Below are positions 57,539 to 64,000 of a stretch of 64,000 nucleotides of DNA, one piece after another. The first letter of the stretch is position 1. Each line of letters begins with the position of its first letter. Under the pieces are notes generated by a model, which was given only the letters and a program-made list of their open reading frames with translations, had not been told where the DNA came from and searched no databases. A program made the position numbers and the translations under genes. Source of the stretch: an uncultured Eubacteriales bacterium (GTDB taxonomy: Bacteria; Bacillota; Clostridia; Oscillospirales; Oscillospiraceae); NCBI GenBank assembly GCA_900543625.1, contig UQSF01000009.1:1-64000 (forward strand), written 5' to 3'.

Positions 57539-57570
57539 CCCGCCGCGTGCTCTCCTACAACTGCGGCGGG
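57539..57570 (-). terminator. Terminator-like hairpin in the leader of the YkvI-like gene
   Basis: CCCGCCGC and GCGGCGGG pair around a 16-base loop within the 5' leader (start of transcription near 57626), followed on the minus strand by GTTTGAAA. It may be an attenuator or an RNA-stability hairpin. Confidence 0.4.
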
Positions 57571-57591
57571 CTTTGAAATCCTCGTCCTTGT

Positions 57592-57661
57592 GTTAATTTA
57601 TGAACAAGTCATTAACAACTCGGGATAGTAAATTTATAATTCTCTCACGCACAAAAGTCAA
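57592..57661 (-). promoter_or_regulatory. Promoter and downstream inverted repeat of the YkvI-like gene
   Basis: On the minus strand TTGACT (57656-57661) and TATAAA (57633-57638) are 17 bp apart. GTTAAT-N13-ATTAAC (57592-57616) lies just below the start of transcription and could be an operator. Confidence 0.7.
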
Positions 57662-57994
57662 TAACAGCCTCTTCCAATCCCCAACATTTCCCGAAAATCG
57701 TCGATGTGCACAATTTCTTGCACGAATTTTTATGCACTCTGATTCTGGCATTTTTGTAAAAATTCGCGTGATTTTAGCGCTTTGACAGAAAGAAAACAGT
57801 TGCGGCATCTGCACTTTCGTGCTATCATAACAATGCTGAGAGATCAAGTCTTTTGTCTATTTGCTGACAAACGGCTTTGGCATTTTCTTGACACAGGATT
57901 TTGTCCCCGGAAGGCGCGCTTGATGAATTTTTAACCATCATTTTTTGCGTACACATTCACTGCCGGGTACGAAACACGGAGGGAGCGCAGCCCT
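57662..57994. other. Intergenic region before the FAH-family gene
   Basis: No gene is seen here. A weak plus-strand promoter candidate is TTGCGG (57800-57805) with TATCAT (57823-57828), spacer 17. TTGACA at 57888-57893 lacks a matching -10 box. Confidence 0.4.
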
Positions 57995-58849
57995 ATGAAG
58001 CTCGTGACATTCGAAATCAACGGCCGCAGCGCCGTCGGTCTGCTCAATGCGGACGCGACCGCCGTGCACCCCGTGCCCGGCTGCGCGGACATGCAGGCGC
58101 TCATCGGCCTCTGGCCGGCGCTGGACACGGCCGCCGTGCTGCGCAGCGCCGCGCTGCCGCTTGAGCAGGTGCGCCTGCTCGCCCCGATCCCCCGCCCGGC
58201 GCAGGACGTGATCTGCCTGGGCATCAATTATTTTGACCACGCCAAGGAGAGCGAGCGCGTCACCGGCAAGGGCGCGAAAGCGCCGGACACGTTCCCGATC
58301 TATTTTTCCAAGCGCGTGCACGAGGCCGTCGCCCCCGGCGGCGACATCGACAGCCACAGCGACATCGTCGCCGACCTCGACTATGAGGCGGAGCTGGCCG
58401 TCGTGATCGGCAGACGCGCATACAACGTCAGCGAGGCGGAGGCACTCGAGTACGTATTCGGCTACACCATTTTAAATGATGTGAGCGCGCGCACGATCCA
58501 GAACCAGCACAAGCAGTGGTACCGCGGCAAGAGTCTCGACGGCTTCACGCCGATGGGCCCGTGGATCGTGACACCGGAGGAATTTGACGTGCGCGAGCCG
58601 CACTGCATCCGGAGCCGCGTCAACGGCGAGCTGCGGCAGGACAGCACCACGGATCTGATGATCTTTCACGTCGCGTATGTCATCGCCGAGCTCAGCCGCG
58701 GCATGACCCTGCTCCCCGGCACGATCATCTCCATGGGCACGCCCGCCGGCGTGGGCATGGGCTTTGACCCGCCGAAATGGCTGCACCCGGGCGACGAAGT
58801 CGCCTGCAGCATCGAGGGCATCGGCACCCTCACCAACACCGTTCGGTAA
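57995..58849 (+). CDS. Fumarylacetoacetate hydrolase family protein
   Basis: The 284-residue protein has the FAH metal and active-site motifs: LGINYFDHAKE near residue 75, DLDYEAELAVVIGR near residue 127 (metal Glu/Asp), ILNDVSARTIQ near residue 160, GKSLDGFTPMGPWI and GTPAGVGMGF. Members hydrolyse or decarboxylate acylpyruvates, oxaloacetate or 2-keto-3-deoxy acids. The exact substrate is not readable. GGAGGGAG precedes the start. Two ketopantoate-reductase-like genes follow, suggesting a pathway through branched 2-oxo acids. Confidence 0.92.
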   Translation: MKLVTFEINGRSAVGLLNADATAVHPVPGCADMQALIGLWPALDTAAVLRSAALPLEQVRLLAPIPRPAQDVICLGINYFDHAKESERVTGKGAKAPDTFPIYFSKRVHEAVAPGGDIDSHSDIVADLDYEAELAVVIGRRAYNVSEAEALEYVFGYTILNDVSARTIQNQHKQWYRGKSLDGFTPMGPWIVTPEEFDVREPHCIRSRVNGELRQDSTTDLMIFHVAYVIAELSRGMTLLPGTIISMGTPAGVGMGFDPPKWLHPGDEVACSIEGIGTLTNTVR

Positions 58850-58922
58850 TCCGCCGTCAGGCAATGCCTGCGACGGCCGAAGATATCGCAAACAGACAGA
58901 ATCAGAAAAAGGAGACATCACT

Positions 58923-59933
58923 ATGAAATTTGCTATGTATGGTTCCGGCGCTGCCGGCAGCGTCTTCGCTTCTTACCTGCGCAAGGGCGGTGCGGACATC
59001 ATCCTCATCGACCGCTATGAGGCACACATGAAGAAGGTCGCCGAGGAAGGCATGCACTTCACCATCCATCAGGAGGAAGACGGCGGCTACAAGGATTACG
59101 ATTACCAGCTCAAGGGCTTCCGCACCTACATCACCGCTGCCGATGCGGCCGCAGCGGAGGGCAAGGTCGATGTCATCATCTACATGACCAAGGCGACCCA
59201 GCTCGAGCAGGCCATTCAGGACTCCCTGCCCGTCGTCGGCGACAGCACCGTCGCGGTCTCCCTCATCAACGGCCTCGGCAACGATGACAACCTCTTCAAG
59301 GTCTTCCCGAAAGAGCGCTGCATCATCGGCTCCGGCGTGCTGGGCACGGCTCTGCCCGAGCCCGCGCACTGCGTGTCCACCCCGGCCGGCGGCGTGCAGA
59401 TGAACTTCGGCGGTGCGGTCCGCTCGGAGCTCAACGACGCGGCCTGCGCCGAGATGCTCAAGTGCTACCGTGACGGCGGCTGCGACGCCTACTGGCGCGA
59501 CGGCGAGCCGGGCACCGACAACAACATCTACAAGTTCATCTGGAAAAAGGTCTGCGTGAACGCCACCGTCAACACCGTGTGCGCCGTCCTGCGTCTGAAG
59601 ATCGGCGAGGTCGAGGCGGATCCGTTCGGCCAGTGGCTGTTCCACAGCGTCATCCGCGAGACCTGCGCGGTCGCGACCGCCAAGGGCGTGCCGATGGACG
59701 CGGACGAGTTCATCGCCCACGATCATCAGGACATCGTCACCAACATCGCCGACTACTATCCGTCCATGTGCCAGGATATGCTCTTCAACCACCGCCAGAC
59801 CGAGATCGACGTGCTCAACGGCAAGATTGCCGAGTACGGCGAGCAGCTGGGAATCGACACCCCGGTGTGCAAGGTCCTGTCTCAGGTCGTGCGCTGCATC
59901 CAGGGCAACTACGACAAGCAGTACCTGAAGTAA
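58923..59933 (+). CDS. Ketopantoate reductase family protein (PanE/ApbA-like)
   Basis: The 336-residue protein begins MKFAMYGSGAAGSVFASYLR, a Rossmann GxGxxG start, and has a KATQ segment near residue 95, INGLGNDD, and the conserved IWKKVCVNATVNTVCAVLRL near residue 200, which carries the catalytic Lys-type and Asn positions. These enzymes reduce 2-oxo acids such as ketopantoate with NADPH. AAAGGAG precedes the ATG. It is a tandem paralogue of the gene at 60001; compared with that gene it has two insertions, in the second strand (residues about 50-60) and near residue 190. Confidence 0.9.
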   Translation: MKFAMYGSGAAGSVFASYLRKGGADIILIDRYEAHMKKVAEEGMHFTIHQEEDGGYKDYDYQLKGFRTYITAADAAAAEGKVDVIIYMTKATQLEQAIQDSLPVVGDSTVAVSLINGLGNDDNLFKVFPKERCIIGSGVLGTALPEPAHCVSTPAGGVQMNFGGAVRSELNDAACAEMLKCYRDGGCDAYWRDGEPGTDNNIYKFIWKKVCVNATVNTVCAVLRLKIGEVEADPFGQWLFHSVIRETCAVATAKGVPMDADEFIAHDHQDIVTNIADYYPSMCQDMLFNHRQTEIDVLNGKIAEYGEQLGIDTPVCKVLSQVVRCIQGNYDKQYLK

Positions 59934-60000
59934 GTTCACCCCGTTTTTTCGCTGCCGGCCGGGCAACAACCGGCCGGCAGTTTGCTAAGGAGGCAACCGC

Positions 60001-60951
60001 ATGAAAATCGCAATGATCGGCTCCGGCGCTGCCGGCAGCGTCTTTGCCGCCTACCTGCGCAAGGGCGGCGCCGAGCTCTGGCTCGTCGACAAGTACAAGG
60101 CGCACATGGACAAGATCGCAGCCGACGGGCTGGTCTTCCGCACGCCGGAGGGCGAAGAGGTACTTACGGGCTTTCACACGAGCGCGACCGCGCGCGACAT
60201 CGGCACGATGGACATGGTCATCCTCATGGTCAAGGCCACGCAGACGGAGGACGTCATGGCCGACACCATGCCCTGCATCGGACCGGAGACGGCGGTCGTG
60301 TCGCTGCAAAACGGTCTCGGCAATGACGAGGTGCTCGCGCAGTTCGTGGACGCCGACCGCATCCTCTACGGCAGCGGCCTGATCGGCACGGAGCTGGCCG
60401 GCCCCGGCGTGTGCGTGAGCAAGCCGGAAAAGGGCATCCAGATGCACTTCGGCGCCGTGCGCAACAACCCGAAGGCCGACGCCGCCGGCAAGGCGCTCGA
60501 GGCGTGCTTCCGCGCGGGCGGCTGCAACGCGAGCTTTGACGAGGACGTGCGCCCGTACATCTGGAAAAAAGTCATCGCCAACAGCGGCTACAACGGCGTG
60601 AGCGCCGTCATGCGCCTGAAGGTGAAGGAAACGTTCGCCGACCCCTACGGGCACGACATCGTCATGCACGTCTGGAAAGAGGGCTGCGCCGTCGCGCAGG
60701 CGCTCGGCATCGGCGACCTCTGGCCACTGATGGAAAAGGAGGAGCCGAACATCGTCGCAAACCTCGGCAACTACTATCCGTCCATGGCGCAGGACGCCGT
60801 GCTGCACCAGCGCCAGACGGAGATCTCGGTGCTCAACGGTGCGATCGCGCGCTACGGCGCACGGCTCGGCGTGCCGACCCCGTTCAACACCGTCATCACG
60901 CAGGTCATCTCCTGCATCCAGAATAACTACGACAAGCAGTATCTCGGCTGA
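60001..60951 (+). CDS. Ketopantoate reductase family protein, paralogue
   Basis: The 316-residue protein shares the start MKIAMIGSGAAGSVFAAYLR and the segments KATQTEDV, LQNGLGNDEV and IWKKVIANSGYNGVSAVMRL with its neighbour, and both end in YDKQYL. The tandem copies probably act on related 2-oxo acids or form one pathway with the FAH-family enzyme. AAGGAGG precedes the ATG, 67 bases after the first copy. A pantothenate role is possible, but no panB or panC lies near, and a pathway-specific oxo-acid reductase is equally likely. Confidence 0.9.
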   Translation: MKIAMIGSGAAGSVFAAYLRKGGAELWLVDKYKAHMDKIAADGLVFRTPEGEEVLTGFHTSATARDIGTMDMVILMVKATQTEDVMADTMPCIGPETAVVSLQNGLGNDEVLAQFVDADRILYGSGLIGTELAGPGVCVSKPEKGIQMHFGAVRNNPKADAAGKALEACFRAGGCNASFDEDVRPYIWKKVIANSGYNGVSAVMRLKVKETFADPYGHDIVMHVWKEGCAVAQALGIGDLWPLMEKEEPNIVANLGNYYPSMAQDAVLHQRQTEISVLNGAIARYGARLGVPTPFNTVITQVISCIQNNYDKQYLG

Positions 60952-60988
60952 GGCGGCGCGCAGCAGCCGGCATCGAGCCAAACAACAA

Positions 60989-61027
60989 ATCCCCTCCGTA
61001 TGCTTTTCCGCATACGGAGGGGATCTT
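60989..61027. terminator. Bidirectional terminator
   Basis: ATCCCCTCCGTATGC pairs perfectly with GCATACGGAGGGGAT around TTTTCC, between two converging genes. No repeat element is inserted. Confidence 0.88.
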
Positions 61028-61056
61028 TGCATATCCGGGAGACGGCCGGCCGGAAA

Positions 61057-61593
61057 TCACGCGGGGCTCAGGATGCGCCGGATCTCCTCGAGGTTGTCGG
61101 CAAAGTAAATGCCCTCCTGCCGCTCCTCGGACGAGAGTCCCTTTTCGATCATCTGCTCCAAAAGCGCCTGCAGCGCACGGTAGTAACCGTTCAGGTTGTA
61201 GAGGATGCACGGCGCGTCCAGATGCTTCAGAGACACCTTGGACATGACCTCCGCGATCTCCTCGAGCGTTCCCGTGCCGCCGGGGAAGGCGATAAAGGCA
61301 TCGCCGAGCTCGATCATCTTGCGCTTGCGCTCCGCCATGTCCTCGGTCACGATGAGCTCAGTCAGGCCGTCGTGCTGGAATTCGCTCTCGATAAAGCAGC
61401 GCGGCTCGACGCCGGTCACTTCTCCGCCGGAGCGCAAAACGCTGTCCGCGATCGCGCCCATCAAGCCGGATCTGGAGCCGCCGTAGACCAGCGCATTTCC
61501 GCTTGTGCCGATCCATGTGCCAAGCTCCTGAACCGCTTCCCGCAAAGCCGGATCATTGCCTTCGTTTGCGCCGAGATAGACCGTAATATTCAC
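61057..61593 (-). CDS. LOG family protein (nucleotide 5'-monophosphate phosphoribohydrolase-like)
   Basis: The 178-residue protein has the LOG motifs LVYGGSRSGLMGAIADSVLR near residue 36 and FPGGTGTLEEI near residue 103, with the Arg of RKRKMI. Plant LOG enzymes release cytokinins from their nucleotides; bacterial members hydrolyse AMP-like nucleotides and are often mislabelled lysine decarboxylases. The start is a GTG at 61593 with GGAGG eight bases upstream. It stands alone. Confidence 0.9.
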   Translation of the reverse strand: MNITVYLGANEGNDPALREAVQELGTWIGTSGNALVYGGSRSGLMGAIADSVLRSGGEVTGVEPRCFIESEFQHDGLTELIVTEDMAERKRKMIELGDAFIAFPGGTGTLEEIAEVMSKVSLKHLDAPCILYNLNGYYRALQALLEQMIEKGLSSEERQEGIYFADNLEEIRRILSPA

Positions 61594-61763
61594 ACAGAGT
61601 CCCTCCGATCCTGTTCCTGTCGGTATAAAACGGCAGTCAGGCTTTTTGCCTGACTGCCGGCAGGTATGCACCGTTTGTATTATACGCAGCCGCGGAGCGC
61701 CTGTCAACGGGATCGGGTGCTGGCGGGCATCTGTGCATCCGGTCTGCGCAGCAGCGCCGGGTT

Positions 61764-63224
61764 TCAGGCGGCATGCTCGCTTTGCTTTTTGCGCGCGCCG
61801 CCGAACAGATACCGCGCGACCGGATAGATCAGCGAAACGACCGCCAGGACCCACGCGCCCGGATCGCCAAAGCACAGCGCAATGTATGCACCCACGGAGG
61901 CCGAGGAATCGATCGCCCCGCCGTTGACGAGCTTCGGCAGGAAGGCGCAGATCAAAACGCGCGCGATCAGCTCGGCGCAGCCGGCGACCAGCGTAAACTC
62001 CGCGTGCCCCACGCCCTGCACGCCGGAGCGGAAGACAAACAGGACCATCAGCGCAAAGTACATGGACAGATCCACATACAGATACAGATTCCCGTAGCGG
62101 ATCGTGGCCGCCGTGATCTTATCCGCGCTCATAAACAGGTACTGATATGCCCCCCGGATCGTCAGGAGCATGCCGGCGCCGCCGAGGATCAGATACATGG
62201 CGAGCCCGATCAGCAGGCTCTTGACCGTTCCGCGCCGGATCCTGTCGTGTCTGCCCGCGCCCAGATTCTGCGCGTTGAAGCTGACGATCGCGGTGCTGAG
62301 CGCATTCATCGGACACATCAGGAAGTTGTTGAGCTTATTGGCGGCGCCGAAGCCGTTCTGCGCGGGGTTTCCGGCCGCCATGATGCCGTCCGGCCCGATG
62401 TCGAAGCCGACGAGCGCGCGCTGCATCACGATGATGCCGATCGCCAGCACCGAAAACTGAAGTCCCATCGGCAGCCCCTGACTCAGGTGCTGCACATACA
62501 CGGAGACCTCCGCGCGAAAATCCTGTCCGGAGAGGTGGAGCTCCGGATATTTGCCGAAGGCGTAGATCAGGCACAGGAGCGCGCTCACCGCCTGCGCCAG
62601 CACGGTGGCAGCCGCCGCGCCGATGACCCCGAGCCGGAACGCAAGGATGAACAGCAGGTCGAGCCCGATGTTCAGCACGGTGGAAAACAGCAGGAAGATG
62701 AGCGGCGTGGTCGAATCGCCCAGACTGCGCAAAACGGAGCAGATCAAATTGTAGTAAAGCTGCGCAAAGATCCCGAGGAAAATGACCAGCGAGTACTGAT
62801 ATGCCGCCCTCCAGACGCCGGGGTTTGCCTCGGACAGGCCGATGAACCGGAGCAGGGGCTTGAGCGTCAGCACGGCGACACCGGTCAGCGTGAGCGACAG
62901 GACACCGCCGAGAACGAGCTGCGCCGCAAAGGATCTGCGGACTCTGGCCTGATCGCCGCGCCCCGCCGCGATGGACGTGATGACCGAAAATCCGGCGGTG
63001 CAGCCGACCGCGAACTGCAGGAAGATGAACAGGATCGGAAACACGTCGTTCACGCCCGCAATATCATCAACGCCGAGCGTCTGCCCGCAGATCGCAGCAT
63101 CGCTGATCGTATAGATCTGCTGCAGCAAATACGAGAGGATGATCGGTACGGAAAACTTGAAAATCACCCATCCTTCGTCGCCGGAAAGCAGGTCGACCGA
63201 AGATTTTTTCCCCAGCTTTAACAT
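61764..63224 (-). CDS. MATE family efflux transporter
   Basis: The 486-residue protein has twelve predicted helices. It shows the MATE first-half segment SVPIILSYLLQQIYTISDAA near residue 25, a second half with AGNPAQNGFGAANKLNNFLM near residue 285, and FNAQNLGAG near residue 315. It differs markedly from the MATE at 34956. The substrate is unknown. GAAGGAG precedes the ATG at 63224. A degraded repeat and copy D lie upstream. Confidence 0.9.
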   Translation of the reverse strand: MLKLGKKSSVDLLSGDEGWVIFKFSVPIILSYLLQQIYTISDAAICGQTLGVDDIAGVNDVFPILFIFLQFAVGCTAGFSVITSIAAGRGDQARVRRSFAAQLVLGGVLSLTLTGVAVLTLKPLLRFIGLSEANPGVWRAAYQYSLVIFLGIFAQLYYNLICSVLRSLGDSTTPLIFLLFSTVLNIGLDLLFILAFRLGVIGAAAATVLAQAVSALLCLIYAFGKYPELHLSGQDFRAEVSVYVQHLSQGLPMGLQFSVLAIGIIVMQRALVGFDIGPDGIMAAGNPAQNGFGAANKLNNFLMCPMNALSTAIVSFNAQNLGAGRHDRIRRGTVKSLLIGLAMYLILGGAGMLLTIRGAYQYLFMSADKITAATIRYGNLYLYVDLSMYFALMVLFVFRSGVQGVGHAEFTLVAGCAELIARVLICAFLPKLVNGGAIDSSASVGAYIALCFGDPGAWVLAVVSLIYPVARYLFGGARKKQSEHAA

Positions 63225-63375
63225 GGTTGCTCCTTCTGTACTGCCTCTGCCGCCAAAAAACCTCATTCGCCTTCTGCTCTGCAGCTTTTGCGCTGCCGCA
63301 AGGCGAAACGCGGCAAATTCTGATAATACTTTTTTCGTGCATGCAAGTTATACCGCAGAAATTGTGAACAATTCT

Positions 63376-63441
63376 ACCTCCGCGCGCAAATATTGCGCGC
63401 AGCCGGCCGCCCTCATGTCAAAAGGGCAATATTTTTGTCGG
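63376..63441 (-). repeat. Degenerate end of a structured repeat (D0)
   Basis: Next to copy D, this stretch aligns with the H2-H1 end of a type 1 core: TTGCGCGCAGC...GCCC, then TGTCAAAAGGGC...TTTTTGTC in place of a clean H1. It contains its own short hairpin GCGCGCAA-ATA-TTGCGCGC. It suggests an older insertion at the same place, as at 55652. Confidence 0.6.
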
Positions 63442-63450
63442 CATAAAACA

Positions 63451-63699
63451 CCCCCTGTGCCGCAGCACAGGGGGCAGCTTGTCAAAGAATCTCATAGAGT
63501 TTGCGCCCGCAGGCGCAAAGAAAGTCCAATCATTTTCTTCGGCGACATGTGCGGTGAAGAAAATCCTTCTCGGCCTGCAAACGTGCGCGCTGTCCGCCTC
63601 CGGCGGACGGCGCGTGCGCTGCAGTCAGGCCGCAAATCCTTTGTCAAAAAGTATTCCTTTTTGACAGACGCAACACCCCCTGTGCCTCAGCACAGGGGG
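63451..63699 (-). repeat. Structured terminator-flanked repeat, copy D (type 2)
   Basis: Hairpins with arms CCCCCTGTGC/GCACAGGGGG lie at 63451-63474 (loop CGCA) and 63676-63699 (loop CTCA). The 201-bp core between them reads H1-H2-H3-H4 on the minus strand, with the type 2 forms of H2 and H4 seen in copy B, and H3 CTTCA/CGAAG (one broken pair). Unlike the other sites, the flanking genes are not convergent: the unit lies between the end of the SLH gene and the upstream region of the MATE gene, both minus strand, at the SLH gene terminator. Confidence 0.85.
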
Positions 63700-63739
63700 T
63701 GTCCGCTATAGTGTTTTTCCAACCGTCAGCGCAGCGCGC

Positions 63740-64000
63740 TTACCGGTCGGGATACTTCTGCGACAGCTCTGCCTCCAGCGCATCCCAGTCGCGCGGCGGT
63801 CTGAGCTCCGTCCACGTCTCGGGCGAGGTGTTGTCCACGCGCTCGTACTCGTGGCCGTTGGTGGCCTCCTGCACGGCTGCGTAGTACCACGCCGTCTTGT
63901 TGCTGTTGTCCGGCCAGACGATCATGTCCGGCAGCAGATGATCCTTATCCGGGGTACGGAAGAGGACGTTGTTGATGATCTCCATGACCTCGGCACGGGT
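63740..64000 (-). CDS. S-layer homology (SLH) domain protein, C-terminal part
   Basis: The gene runs off the right edge of the window. The visible 86 residues begin TRAEVMEIINNVLFR, which is the second half of an SLH repeat, and continue with WPDNSNKTAWYYAAVQEATN, the first half of the next repeat, then a polar end (WDALEAELSQKYPDR). SLH repeats bind the protein to secondary cell-wall polymers. The truncated last repeat at the C-terminus is common in cell-wall-anchored Clostridia proteins. The function of the rest is out of view. Confidence 0.8.
   Translation of the reverse strand, partial: TRAEVMEIINNVLFRTPDKDHLLPDMIVWPDNSNKTAWYYAAVQEATNGHEYERVDNTSPETWTELRPPRDWDALEAELSQKYPDR

Overview
The window looks like a chromosome segment of a GC-rich anaerobic Clostridia member, most likely Oscillospiraceae (Oscillibacter/Lawsonibacter/Flavonifractor-like). 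The signs are strong AGGAGG-type ribosome sites, high GC with TTGACA/TATAAT promoters, a Re-type citrate synthase, TRAP and Na+-symport uptake, several old-yellow-enzyme/Fe-S flavoproteins and an S-layer-homology protein. The genus is an inference; nothing here proves it.

Bases 1-2549 are the end of an integrated mobile element: a truncated Fic gene, an Mrr-like endonuclease, a YjzC-like small protein, DUF6809 and DUF6462 (excisionase-like) genes, ending at a displaced 3' half of a tRNA-Ser that still precedes its own terminator. Bases 2891-5975 are a copper operon: an unknown membrane protein, a P1B-ATPase whose nucleotide-binding domain is absent, and an HMA-TauE/DsbD-like fusion. Bases 6270-15193 are a pyrimidine operon on the minus strand (pyrC-carB-pyrK-pyrD-pyrF-pyrE-pyrB-pyrI) that lacks carA.

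Bases 15388-29102 hold transporters and redox enzymes: two MFS carriers around a nitroreductase, then two mirror-image pairs of iron alcohol dehydrogenase plus Fe-S flavin reductase, with a TetR regulator. Matching AATAAAC-N6-GTTTATT-type operators link the TetR gene to both pairs. A membrane-fused hydrolase and a MarR regulator follow. Bases 29268-34414 are a 2-oxoglutarate operon: Re-citrate synthase, GntR regulator, aconitase, isocitrate dehydrogenase. Next come MarR-MATE, a small ORF with an internal terminator upstream of a Na+ symporter, and a TetR-led operon of a GltD-like flavoprotein, a HypA homologue and a third enoate reductase.

Bases 44450-64000 carry a TRAP transporter with a glycerophosphodiesterase and a divergent LacI regulator, two tandem MgtC proteins, ruvX-folC, an AEC permease, trkH, a YkvI-like permease, an FAH-family enzyme with two ketopantoate-reductase paralogues, a LOG protein, a MATE pump and the end of an SLH protein.

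The most unusual structure is a dispersed repeat of about 200 bp, seen in five full copies and at least three remnants, that sits in terminator spaces. Its core folds into four hairpins with compensatory changes between copies, and each core is bracketed by two copies of a local terminator-like hairpin, as if insertion duplicated the terminator.
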